Source of the DNA: an uncultured Oscillospiraceae bacterium
GTDB taxonomy: Bacteria; Bacillota; Clostridia; Oscillospirales; Oscillospiraceae
NCBI GenBank assembly: GCA_910587395.1
Contig: CAJULJ010000032.1
Coordinates: 1-33,311 of the forward strand
Direction: 5' to 3'
DNA length: 33,311 nucleotides
The notes under the pieces are model-generated. The model did no database searches. It was not told where the DNA came from and saw only the letters and a list, made by a program, of their open reading frames with translations. This document shows positions 1 through 7,285 of this stretch, in pieces. How positions within the stretch are numbered: the stretch's first letter is position 1; each line of letters begins with the position of its first letter. The position numbers and the translations under genes are program-made.

Positions 1-30
1 GCGCAGGATAATTAGGTGTTATTCCTATAT

Positions 31-78
31 GACGGATAATCGAGTATTATCTATCAATGCTAGTTTACATTATCCGTC
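31..78. repeat. Inverted repeat, 10-bp arms
   Basis: Arms at 31-40 (GACGGATAAT) and 69-78 (ATTATCCGTC) are perfectly complementary and are separated by 28 AT-rich bases. The repeat lies in the gene-free 234 bases downstream of the protease gene. It could be a cruciform or hairpin, a protein-binding site, or part of a neighbouring element beyond the window. No open reading frame is recognisable here. Confidence 0.4.
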
Positions 79-100
79 CCAAGATTTCAACCCTTAAAAT

Positions 101-135
101 GTTAACCTCATCGCATATTAAGCAATGAGGTTAAC
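101..135 (-). terminator. Candidate terminator of the ietAS operon
   Basis: An 11-bp perfect stem (GTTAACCTCAT at 101-111 with ATGAGGTTAAC at 125-135) encloses a 13-base loop, about 100 bp past the ietS stop. Read on the minus strand, the stem is followed by ATTTTAA, a modest U-run. It fits an intrinsic terminator for the two-gene operon, though the tail is short. Confidence 0.5.
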
Positions 136-234
136 AAAAAATGCAAATCTTATAACGTACAAAATTTTTGTCGAGTATATTGCTAAGCTGACCAAATGAG
201 CTCCATTGAACAACTCAACCTATCACTATTTCCT

Positions 235-2706
235 TTAAGCAGTTGGTATTTCCGTCTGAATATAGTTGGGTATTTTATCCACAATTGCTGTATACAGGTC
301 AATATCTTCTTTGGGGGTAGACAAAGAGACTATTAGGGAATATCTTGCTGTACTATCACATTTCCCAAGGTAACTGCGCTCTCGCCACCATCCAATCACC
401 GGATGTACAGCTATCACATTTGCATTGCACAGATTCACCGCACTGGTCTTGATAAAATCTGAATGTATAGACCCCACATCCCGATTCTCAGGCCCCAAGA
501 ACCATCGGTTGCTTCCGCTACTCCCTTCACCCTTATCCTTTGGGTCATCACCGCGCATTTTGACATTGATGCGTTTTTTGAAGCCCTCGATAGATTCATT
601 AGTATTTATGAGATCGAAACGCAAGCCATATGAGGGATACCGATATCGATTCTTCCAGCCTATTTCGCCAGGGCCCGGCTCAACAAAGTACGACAATGTA
701 ACTCTCAACTCAACTTCAGTTTCGCCTAAGCTTTGAAGAACTTCAGCTGGCCATGGTATTGTGTGGAGATGCATTTCTCTCGTATGAGCTGAGCCTTCGC
801 TCTTTTCATACGGTTGTATTTCACCTTGAATAATCATATTTACAGAATTATTAAGGCATTGAATTGCTTTTTCTAAATGGGGAATACCATAACCGCAGGA
901 TCTTAGCAAGTTCCGTATTCCTTGGGATTTCAATTTGTTTGTGCAAAAGCGCCGGTACATCTCGTCTGTCCAGCGTGAGGAATGCACAAGTAATGCCCGC
1001 ACAGTTTCAGGCCAAATGTCTGGATATTCAGTAAATAATTGGGCAGCCATCCAAGCAGCTTGCGCTGTGGCTGAGCTTGTCCCCCAAATTGTTGAAAACA
1101 GTCTGACAAGTGGTAAACGATCAGTGGTTAGCAACGATAGGTCAGGACAATTGGTATAGTCTGTTCCATTGGTGGCAATGTTTCCACCATCCAGCAATAT
1201 CTCGGGTTTAATAGGCCACTTGTCATCCCAATTGACGGATGTTGAACTATACGGAGACAAATCTCCAACATCAGCCACTGGAGAAAAACCTGAAAACTCT
1301 CCATCTTCAATGGTAATATCTTTCGTATACGCTCCAACTGTCAAGGCATTCCATGCTTGTCCGGGATTCTCTACGCAATGCAAAATATTTGCGCTTGGGT
1401 ATTCAGCCGCACTCAATTCTGTCGGATTAACATTACCTGCGCTGATAAAGAAAAGTCGTTTGCGACCGCTACCCTCTGCTCCAGATGTAATACTATCGAC
1501 CGCTCCAGACCATGAAGTTGGACTGCCATCCCTTGTTCCATATTCAGACGAAGTCACAGCCATACATATGGCACGTTCCGCATAGGGACTGGCAATCTCA
1601 GCTAATGCCACAGCACGCTCGGTTACAGCGCCGTACAATTCAGGTGGATTCTCATCGAACGATGGCGGTGGTAGTATCTTCACTGACTCGAGTTTGTGCC
1701 AGACGTGTAACTCCTTGCTGCCAGAGAGACAATCTTTCAAATCGTTAAACAGAGCCACGCCAGCCATCTCAGTTCCATGGCCGTCGTGGTCTCCAATTCT
1801 CCAAGCACTCTCAACAGTTTGTACATCCTCTTCACGAGTAGCCGGAGATAGGAGAGGATGTTCGGCGGATAGGCCCGTATCCAAAAGGCAGACACTTGCA
1901 TTCATATTGTGGAATGTGGTGCGAGCAAGTAATTCATCCACCCACCCGGCCTGCTCTTTTCCCAAAAGCTTATCAAAGAAACTTGTTGCATTTGGAGCCC
2001 GACGAATCTCCGCAATATAAGCACACATTGAAATCAAGTTTTTGAGCTGCTCTTTATTAGCCTTTCCCAGTCGGACGATTCTTTCTGGAAATAGGATACG
2101 CCGTGTGTTTAATTCAATTTCTAATGTATTACAGCAAGCTGTAAAATTAAGTTCTGCACCAGAGCTATCGTTTCGCTCAAATCGCAGCCAAATTTCACAC
2201 CATACTGGGTTTTCATCGGGCATGGTTGCTGTATCGCCGAACCAAAAAGAATCTAACATGGCTAATCGAACATTTTCAATGCTCCTTACAAGATCGTTAT
2301 TTTTTGGGTTTTCCTCGTCTCCAACTGGCATTCCATATGCCTGAACTTTTTCAAGGAAATATGTCTCCTGTCCGGCTGGAATATAAACGGTTGCTCTAAC
2401 AATATTGTTATCCTCTTTTTTTACATTTAAAAGACGGATACCTTTTTGCAGATTTTCTAATTGCTTAATGGCTAAGTCGCACTGAGCAGCACCAGAAAAC
2501 TCCAAATATAGGCCTTCTTTATAGCGAATCGCCGCAACCTGTCGCTGCGTGAGGTCCTGGGCTCTGCTTTCTTGTAGCTTGCGGCTTATAAATTTTGCAT
2601 GGGCATCAGGATCATCCCGAACTGGATACTTTAGACCGCCACCTCCACTCTGGGATGCATATGGCAGGGGCGTAGCAGTATGTTGCAAGAAAATATTCTT
2701 TGCCAT
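235..2706 (-). CDS. ietS: Subtilisin-like serine protease of an IetAS-type defence pair (IetS)
   Basis: This is an 823-residue S8-family (subtilisin) peptidase. The catalytic triad is visible: Asp276 in LLDTGLS, His310 in DGHGTEMAG and Ser544 in WGTSSATAQ. The oxyanion-hole Asn425 lies in FFISAGN. About 270 residues of non-catalytic sequence precede the protease domain and about 260 follow it. There is no signal peptide or membrane segment, so it should act in the cytoplasm. It starts 3 bases after the stop of an AAA ATPase gene. That pairing is the hallmark of IetAS, known as a plasmid-stability pair in Agrobacterium and later as an anti-phage system (listed as Gao_Iet in defence catalogues). 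By analogy the ATPase is expected to sense or unfold a target, and the protease to cut it. The trigger and substrate here are unknown. The base composition is AT-richer than the core genes to the right, which supports horizontal acquisition. Confidence 0.88.
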   Translation of the reverse strand: MAKNIFLQHTATPLPYASQSGGGGLKYPVRDDPDAHAKFISRKLQESRAQDLTQRQVAAIRYKEGLYLEFSGAAQCDLAIKQLENLQKGIRLLNVKKEDNNIVRATVYIPAGQETYFLEKVQAYGMPVGDEENPKNNDLVRSIENVRLAMLDSFWFGDTATMPDENPVWCEIWLRFERNDSSGAELNFTACCNTLEIELNTRRILFPERIVRLGKANKEQLKNLISMCAYIAEIRRAPNATSFFDKLLGKEQAGWVDELLARTTFHNMNASVCLLDTGLSAEHPLLSPATREEDVQTVESAWRIGDHDGHGTEMAGVALFNDLKDCLSGSKELHVWHKLESVKILPPPSFDENPPELYGAVTERAVALAEIASPYAERAICMAVTSSEYGTRDGSPTSWSGAVDSITSGAEGSGRKRLFFISAGNVNPTELSAAEYPSANILHCVENPGQAWNALTVGAYTKDITIEDGEFSGFSPVADVGDLSPYSSTSVNWDDKWPIKPEILLDGGNIATNGTDYTNCPDLSLLTTDRLPLVRLFSTIWGTSSATAQAAWMAAQLFTEYPDIWPETVRALLVHSSRWTDEMYRRFCTNKLKSQGIRNLLRSCGYGIPHLEKAIQCLNNSVNMIIQGEIQPYEKSEGSAHTREMHLHTIPWPAEVLQSLGETEVELRVTLSYFVEPGPGEIGWKNRYRYPSYGLRFDLINTNESIEGFKKRINVKMRGDDPKDKGEGSSGSNRWFLGPENRDVGSIHSDFIKTSAVNLCNANVIAVHPVIGWWRERSYLGKCDSTARYSLIVSLSTPKEDIDLYTAIVDKIPNYIQTEIPTA

Positions 2707-2709
2707 TGC

Positions 2710-3669
2710 TTATGCCTCCTTAGAAGAGTAGGCCGCAATCCTATCGAAGATAAGTTTGGAAAGAATGCTTTCATCGACGGAAGAGTTTTCAAGAATGGAA
2801 ATCTTGATTGCGTCATCGCATACTCGTATAATCTCAGCATGGCTTAATGGGGTGGCTTTGTCAATAAGCTGTTCAGATGCTACAAAGTCTTTGTCAAATA
2901 CACCAATCCTCAATTCAAACAACCTGCGGATATCTTCCCTGGATGGCATTGAATAGTGCAAAACATCATCAAATCTTCTGAATAGAGCTTGATCAAGCAG
3001 TCGCTGATTATTGGTGGCCGCAACAATGATACTTTCAGATTCATCCTGTTCAATAAACTGTAGAAAAGAATTGAGGATACGCCGAGCTTCTCCCACCTCG
3101 TTGTCTAAGCCCCGATCTGCCCCAATCGCATCAAATTCATCGAAAAAATAGACGCCAGTAGAAATAGACACCGCATCAAATATTTGACGGAGCTTGACAC
3201 TGGTTTCCCCCATAAATTTTGTTACTACTTTGTCCATCTGAACCGAATAGAGTGGCAAATCTAGTTCAGAAGCAATAACTGAGGCAGTAAAGGTTTTTCC
3301 AGTTCCAGGCTTTCCCTCAATAAGAATCTTTCGTCTGTTTGTCAGTCCATATTTCTGCAGCTTATTCCGATTCCTAAACTCATTCAGAATCCTCTCAATT
3401 CGTTCCAGGATATCATCTGAAACGATTAAATCGGAGAGCCTATCTGATGGAATCGTCATTAATAACATAGGGTTTTGCTGATTAATCCGAAAGACATTGC
3501 TCTTAGGTGAGCCAATCTTCTCAGCATACTTTTTTAATTCTCTGGCATATGTTTCATGACCATGGGTTGCCTCATACGCAGCGATTTGCAACACCGTTGT
3601 TTTAAATTTTTCATCCTCGTGTTCAAAATGCGCTTTAACTAAGGCTTTGACTTGATCCGCTGTAGCCAA
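2710..3669 (-). CDS. ietA: AAA ATPase of an IetAS-type defence pair (IetA)
   Basis: A classic single-domain AAA ATPase of 319 residues. Numbered from a possible GTG three codons upstream (3676-3678), it has Walker A EGKPGTGKT at 121-129, Walker B VYFFDEFD at 176-183 with Glu181, sensor-1 ATNN at 221-224 and arginine fingers Arg234/Arg235. I chose the TTG start at 3667-3669 because AGGAGG lies 8 bases before it, while the upstream GTG overlaps that same Shine-Dalgarno. The resulting N-terminus (MATADQVKALVKAHFEHEDEKF) resembles my recollection of the IetA-family N-terminus. The stop is 3 bases from the protease start, so the two are one translation-coupled operon. In IetAS both proteins are needed for defence; the ATPase is probably the sensor or regulator of the protease. 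The gene sits on the 3' side of a tRNA-Ala gene, a usual place for defence islands. Confidence 0.87.
   Translation of the reverse strand: MATADQVKALVKAHFEHEDEKFKTTVLQIAAYEATHGHETYARELKKYAEKIGSPKSNVFRINQQNPMLLMTIPSDRLSDLIVSDDILERIERILNEFRNRNKLQKYGLTNRRKILIEGKPGTGKTFTASVIASELDLPLYSVQMDKVVTKFMGETSVKLRQIFDAVSISTGVYFFDEFDAIGADRGLDNEVGEARRILNSFLQFIEQDESESIIVAATNNQRLLDQALFRRFDDVLHYSMPSREDIRRLFELRIGVFDKDFVASEQLIDKATPLSHAEIIRVCDDAIKISILENSSVDESILSKLIFDRIAAYSSKEA
2715..2720 (-). promoter_or_regulatory. Shine-Dalgarno of ietS inside the end of ietA
   Basis: A perfect AGGAGG lies inside the last codons of ietA, 2 bases before its stop and 8 bases before the ietS ATG. Ribosomes finishing the ATPase sit directly on the protease initiation site, so the two products are likely made in a coupled ratio. 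Confidence 0.75.
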
Positions 3670-3710
3670 GAAGCTCACCTCCTATACATTTGGTTTAATG
3701 CGTAAATAGC

Positions 3711-3756
3711 AAAATGGAAAGTTTCTTTCGGGAAGCCAAAAGAAACTTTCCATTTT
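3711..3756. repeat. 18-bp perfect inverted repeat in the ietA 5' region
   Basis: Arms at 3711-3728 and 3739-3756 (AAAATGGAAAGTTTCTTT and its complement) pair perfectly around a 10-base loop. The hairpin lies about 40 bases upstream of ietA. On the minus strand it ends in ATTTTGC, so it could be a leaky attenuator in the leader, a second terminator for the tRNA unit, or a recombination scar. Confidence 0.6.
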
Positions 3757-3780
3757 ACAAATAAAGGTGTCCGATCCGCA

Positions 3781-3808
3781 ATTATGGTATTAAAACAACC
3801 AGCTACAA
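3781..3808 (-). promoter_or_regulatory. Weak candidate promoter for ietAS
   Basis: On the minus strand, TTGTAG (3803-3808) and CATAAT (3781-3786) are 16 bases apart, upstream of the hairpin and ietA. The -35 lies inside the terminator stem of the tRNA unit. The match is partial; the alternative is read-through from the tRNA promoters. Confidence 0.28.
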
Positions 3809-3833
3809 GGCTTGGCCTTGTAGCTGGTTGTTT
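3793..3833 (-). terminator. Intrinsic terminator after tRNA-Ala
   Basis: An 18-bp perfect stem (arms 3793-3810 and 3816-3833) with a 5-base loop starts 3 bases after the tRNA CCA end. On the minus strand it runs into GTTTTAA. The position and the long perfect stem fit a terminator for the tRNA transcript, separating it from ietAS. Confidence 0.7.
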
Positions 3834-3835
3834 CT

Positions 3836-3911
<76 letters not shown>

Positions 3912-3994
3912 ATGATCGTGGAATCCTTGATTTTCTTAGGTTTCCGAGTTATTCAGTTGTTGTATTATGCGAGTCGTTTTACTGGTCGGTTGTC

Positions 3995-4016
3995 CTCCCA
4001 GCTGAGCTATACCCCC
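3995..4016 (-). repeat. tRNA-Ala 5'-half copy 1 (22 bp)
   Basis: This is an exact copy of tRNA bases 1-22 (acceptor 5' strand, D stem and most of the D loop), in the tRNA's orientation and offset 105 bp from it. Downstream, the sequence (GACAACCGACC, then AGTAAAACGACTC) does not continue as a tRNA but resembles the text following copy 3. Upstream, TTCTGGAAA then ATATG just before the repeat also resembles the text before copy 2, so the unit was duplicated beyond the 22 bp. Confidence 0.85.
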
Positions 4017-4091
4017 ATATATTTCCAGAAATGAAATTTTAGGGGAACCGTTGTTAAATTGTAGAACCGCGTCGGGCTTTGGTGCTCATTT

Positions 4092-4139
4092 GGGGGTACG
4101 CAAGTGCGTTGTTCGCGCTCCCAGCTGAGCTATACCCCC
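4092..4139 (-). other. Truncated tRNA-like fold around tRNA-Ala 5'-half copy 2
   Basis: Copy 2 of the 22-bp tRNA-Ala 5' segment (4118-4139) starts with GGGGGTA. Unlike copies 1 and 3, it is followed 34 bases later by TACCCCC (4092-4098 on the plus strand), which closes a perfect seven-pair acceptor-like stem. Inside are the D arm (GCTC/GAGC, shortened loop) and a small hairpin ACGC-ACTT-GCG next to the closing strand. There is no anticodon arm or T arm and no 3' CCA in the usual place, although GAGCACCA follows a few bases later. It could be a pruned pseudo-tRNA, or a structure that engages tRNA-processing enzymes. Confidence 0.5.
4118..4139 (-). repeat. tRNA-Ala 5'-half copy 2 (22 bp)
   Basis: An exact copy of tRNA bases 1-22, offset 123 bp from copy 1. 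It is followed by GCGCGAACAACGC instead of the anticodon arm. A strong promoter (4202-4230) lies about 60 bp upstream and reads into it. Confidence 0.85.
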
Positions 4140-4201
4140 ATATGAACTTTTTCCAGAACTTTTTGGATCATTGCCCGTTTATTCTTCAACCAACATCACA
4201 T

Positions 4202-4230
4202 ATTATAGAACATTTCTCGCAAATTGTCAA
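4202..4230 (-). promoter_or_regulatory. Consensus promoter reading toward tRNA-Ala (inner)
   Basis: On the minus strand, TTGACA (4225-4230) and TATAAT (4202-4207) are exactly 17 bases apart, a perfect sigma-A consensus. Transcription would start a few bases below 4200 and run through copies 2 and 1 into tRNA-Ala. Confidence 0.85.
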
Positions 4231-4287
4231 CCGCTAATTTTCCGAACTTTTGGAACAAATTCTGGGTCGTTTCACTGGTGACGTGTG

Positions 4288-4309
4288 CTCCCAGCTGAGC
4301 TATACCCCC
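4288..4309 (-). repeat. tRNA-Ala 5'-half copy 3 (22 bp)
   Basis: An exact copy of tRNA bases 1-22, offset 170 bp from copy 2 and 33 bp below a strong -10 box. Its downstream text (ACGTCACCAGTGAAACGACCC) resembles that of copy 1, not the tRNA body. It is the outermost copy and may mark the original position of the tRNA promoter and 5' end. Confidence 0.85.
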
Positions 4310-4342
4310 GAATTCTGTTGTGCTTGCCTCAGCGCAAGATAG

Positions 4343-4371
4343 ATAATAACAAATACCGCAGGATTTGTCAA
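4343..4371 (-). promoter_or_regulatory. Strong promoter reading toward tRNA-Ala (outer)
   Basis: On the minus strand, TTGACA (4366-4371) and TATTAT (4343-4348) are 17 bases apart. Its spacing to the 5' end of copy 3 (33 bases) is suitable for a stable-RNA gene. This suggests it was the native promoter of the tRNA-Ala gene before the copies accumulated. Confidence 0.8.
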
Positions 4372-4390
4372 CACCTTTTTCACATTTTTT

Positions 4391-4432
4391 CGAAAAATTT
4401 TTGCGGTCCCTCTCCAATAGAAAAGGGACCGC
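4391..4432 (-). terminator. Terminator after trkH
   Basis: A 9-bp stem GCGGTCCCT/AGGGACCGC (4403-4411 with 4424-4432) begins 7 bases past the trkH stop. On the minus strand it is followed by AAAAATTTTT. It insulates the potassium operon from the tRNA promoters just beyond. Confidence 0.65.
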
Positions 4433-4439
4433 CGTGCGT

Positions 4440-5879
4440 TCATGACCGCTTCCAAGCGCTGTTGCTGAACAACACCAGAATTGGATACATTTCCAGCCGT
4501 CCCAGGATCATGGCAAAGGACAGCACCAGTTTGCTCAGCACCGAGAAGGCGGAAAAATTCCCCGCCGGACCCACCAGCTCCAACCCAGGACCCACATTAC
4601 TGATACACGTGATGACAGCCGTGAGCGTGGTACCAAAGGAGAAGTTGTCCAGCCCCACCACAATAGCCATGCCAAACACCAAAAACAGGTTAATGATGAA
4701 ATAGCACTGCGCGGTTCGGATCGCGTTCTCGCTGACTGTGGCACCGTCCAGCTGAACCACAGAAACCGCCCGAGGATGGATGATGGACCGCACCTCACGG
4801 CGGGCAGAGCGGATGAGGATCAGGATACGCCCACACTTGATGCCGCCGCCGGTGGACCCGGCGCAGGCCCCAATAAAGGTGAGCACCACCAGCAGCATTT
4901 TGGAAAACTCCGGCCACAGGTCATAATTGGCCGACGAGAACCCCGTAGTAGACACAATAGACGCCACCTGGAAAGCGGCGTAGCGCGTGCATTCTCCCAC
5001 GCCGTCATAAACATCCCGCAGGTTCCAGGCGATGGCGGCAGTGGACACGGCCACCATGATGAGGAAAAACCGCAGCTCATCACTTTTGAGCGCCTGACGG
5101 ACCTTGCCGGTGAGCATGAGAAAGTAAACGGAGAAATTAATCGAGAACAACAGCATGAACACCGTGATGATGATCTCAATGGCGGGGCTGGCAAAGGAAC
5201 CTACAGAGGCATTCCTATCGGAAAACCCGCCGGTGCCGGCGGTGGACATGGCGTGGGTGATGGAGTCGTACCAGTTCATCCCCGCCAGACGCAGGCACAG
5301 CGTCTCCAGCACGGTGAGAGCTAGATAGATGGAGTACAAAATCTTGGACGACTGGGACGCACGGGGCACCAGCTTGCTCTTCACCGGCCCCGGACTTTCC
5401 GCCCGGATGAGAAAATTGGAGCTGATGCCCAAAAAGGGCAGCAGCGCGGCCGTGAGGATCAGAACCCCCATGCCCCCCAGCCAGTGGGTGAAGGACCGCC
5501 AGAACAACAGACCCATGGGCAGTCCCTCAATGGCGGTGAGGATGGTGGCCCCGGTGGTAGTGAAGCCGGAGATCGTCTCAAAGAAGCAGTCCGCATAGGA
5601 CCCAAACTGCCCGGAGAACCAGAAGGGAAGCGCCCCAAACACCCCGAACAGCACCCAGATCAGCCCCACGGTGAAAAAGCCCTCCCGGGCGAAAAAGTCC
5701 GTTTTGGGTTTGAAGAAAAACACCGGCACGCAGGCCGCAGCCAGTACCAGCAGGATGGCGCTCAGAAAGGGAACGGGGCTTTCCCCATACAGCAGGGCCA
5801 CCACCATGGGGATGAGCATGGCTCCGGCCTCAATGAACAAAGAGAAGCCGGTGATGCGCAGCACCAATTTAAAATTCAT
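4440..5879 (-). CDS. trkH: TrkH-type potassium uptake channel subunit
   Basis: A 479-residue polytopic membrane protein of the TrkH/KtrB superfamily that carries K+ inward across the cell membrane. The four pore-loop signatures with their selectivity-filter glycines are visible: FTTTG (about 106-110), TAGTGG (213-218), STTGF (310-314) and SNVGPG (427-432). Length and motif spacing are normal. It starts with ATG inside the trkA stop (ATGA, 4-base overlap), so the gating subunit and the channel are translationally coupled. A hairpin terminator follows the stop. No damage is seen. Confidence 0.93.
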   Translation of the reverse strand: MNFKLVLRITGFSLFIEAGAMLIPMVVALLYGESPVPFLSAILLVLAAACVPVFFFKPKTDFFAREGFFTVGLIWVLFGVFGALPFWFSGQFGSYADCFFETISGFTTTGATILTAIEGLPMGLLFWRSFTHWLGGMGVLILTAALLPFLGISSNFLIRAESPGPVKSKLVPRASQSSKILYSIYLALTVLETLCLRLAGMNWYDSITHAMSTAGTGGFSDRNASVGSFASPAIEIIITVFMLLFSINFSVYFLMLTGKVRQALKSDELRFFLIMVAVSTAAIAWNLRDVYDGVGECTRYAAFQVASIVSTTGFSSANYDLWPEFSKMLLVVLTFIGACAGSTGGGIKCGRILILIRSARREVRSIIHPRAVSVVQLDGATVSENAIRTAQCYFIINLFLVFGMAIVVGLDNFSFGTTLTAVITCISNVGPGLELVGPAGNFSAFSVLSKLVLSFAMILGRLEMYPILVLFSNSAWKRS

Positions 5880-7246
5880 AGGCCGCTGCCCTCATAGATG
5901 TCGTTCAGGTCCAGAATGCCGCTGTCCCGGGCGATGACGATCACGTCGTCCCCCTGCTCCAGGCAGGTGGAGCCCTCGGGGATGATGACCTTTCCATTCC
6001 GGACGATGACCGCGATCAGCACGCCCTTTCGCAGCTTCAGACTTTTCAGCGGCACCTTCAAATTCCGGGTGGATGGGGAAACCAGAAATTCCATGGCCTC
6101 CGCCTTGCCCCCGGCAATGCGGTACAGGGCGTTCATCACCGTGCCCTTGGAGTTCTGCAAACCGCGGATGAACCGCAGAATCAGCCCCGCCGTGGCCAGC
6201 TTGGGGGATACCACCGACTCAACCCCGGCGGACCGGGCGATGGCGGTATAGTTCTGGCGGCTGGACTTGGCAACCACCTTGGACACCCCCGCCTGATGGG
6301 CGTAGAGGGAGATGATGAGGTTGTCCTCGTCCCGGTCGGTGAGGGCGATAAACGCGTCGCTGGAGGCCATGCGCTCCTCGGTGAGCAGCTCCGGATCGGT
6401 GCCGTCGCCGTGAATGATGAGGGAGCGGGGAAATTCCTCCGCCAGCTCCCGGCAGCGCTCCGCGCCCTTTTCCACCACCTTGCAGCTCATGCCCAGCCGC
6501 TCCAGCTGAATGAGCAGATAGAATGCAATGCGCCCGCCGCCGATGATAAAGGCGTTGCGGATACGGTGGGTGTTGCGGCCCAGCAGCTTGAAAAACTGGT
6601 GGATGCCGCTGGGGGTGCCGGCCACGGACACCCGGTCCCCCACTGCCAGCATGGACGAGCCGTTGGGGATAAACACGTCCTCGCCCCGCTCCACGGCACA
6701 CAGCAGCATGGGCAGTCCCTGGATTTTAGACGACAGGGAGGCCAGGGTGCGCCCGGCCAAAAAGTCTCCCTCTTGAACGGTGAAGGACACCAGCTCCACC
6801 CGCCCCCGGGCGAAGGAGTCGATGTTGGCGGCGCTGGGGAAACGCAGCAGCCGGGAGATCTCAATGGCGGCGGTAAGTTCCGGGTTGATGAGCATGGTAA
6901 TGCCCAGGTCGCTTTTCAGCGTGTCCAGGTCGTTAACGTACTCCCGGCCCCGGACCCGGGCCACGGTGTAGGGCACGCCCACCCGGTGGGCGATATGGCA
7001 GCACAGCAGGTTGATCTCGTCGGAGCCGGTGGCGGCAATGAGCACATCGGTCTCCTTGGCCTCCGCCTCCAGCAGCACGTCCCGGGACACGCAGTTGCCC
7101 TTCAGGCACATGACATCCAGATGGTTGGACAACCGCTCCAGCGTGTCGCCGGACACATCCACAATGGTGACGCTGTGCCCCTCGTCCGCCAGGTGCTCGG
7201 CCAGGGTGGCGCCCACCTTTCCGGCGCCCGCGATGATAATGGTCAA
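5876..7246 (-). CDS. trkA: TrkA potassium channel regulatory subunit (two RCK domains)
   Basis: This 456-residue cytoplasmic protein has two tandem RCK units, as usual for TrkA. The first NAD-binding loop is GAGKVG at 7-12 and the second is IGGGRIAF from about 235. Each is followed by a TrkA-C ligand domain, around 140-220 and 365-450. It binds nucleotides and gates TrkH. The start is a TTG at 7244-7246 with a poor Shine-Dalgarno; an in-frame stop three codons upstream rules out a longer form. It lies 39 bp after the MalY-type gene, so it is probably read from that gene's promoter, and it overlaps trkH by 4 bases. Confidence 0.93.
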   Translation of the reverse strand: MTIIIAGAGKVGATLAEHLADEGHSVTIVDVSGDTLERLSNHLDVMCLKGNCVSRDVLLEAEAKETDVLIAATGSDEINLLCCHIAHRVGVPYTVARVRGREYVNDLDTLKSDLGITMLINPELTAAIEISRLLRFPSAANIDSFARGRVELVSFTVQEGDFLAGRTLASLSSKIQGLPMLLCAVERGEDVFIPNGSSMLAVGDRVSVAGTPSGIHQFFKLLGRNTHRIRNAFIIGGGRIAFYLLIQLERLGMSCKVVEKGAERCRELAEEFPRSLIIHGDGTDPELLTEERMASSDAFIALTDRDEDNLIISLYAHQAGVSKVVAKSSRQNYTAIARSAGVESVVSPKLATAGLILRFIRGLQNSKGTVMNALYRIAGGKAEAMEFLVSPSTRNLKVPLKSLKLRKGVLIAVIVRNGKVIIPEGSTCLEQGDDVIVIARDSGILDLNDIYEGSGL

Positions 7247-7285
7247 GTCAAATCAACTCGTTTCCTTGATGGTGGGAGGGGGCGG

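Noticed and set aside
3960..3990. Text resembling the M13 forward primer site (GTAAAACGAC) after tRNA copy 1
   Set aside because: Only ten bases match. The related text after copy 3 differs, so cloning-vector contamination is not supported.
4196..4417. Small frames reading through the tRNA fragments (GGIAQLG...)
   Set aside because: These are the usual false peptides read out of tRNA sequence. They span promoters and have no Shine-Dalgarno.
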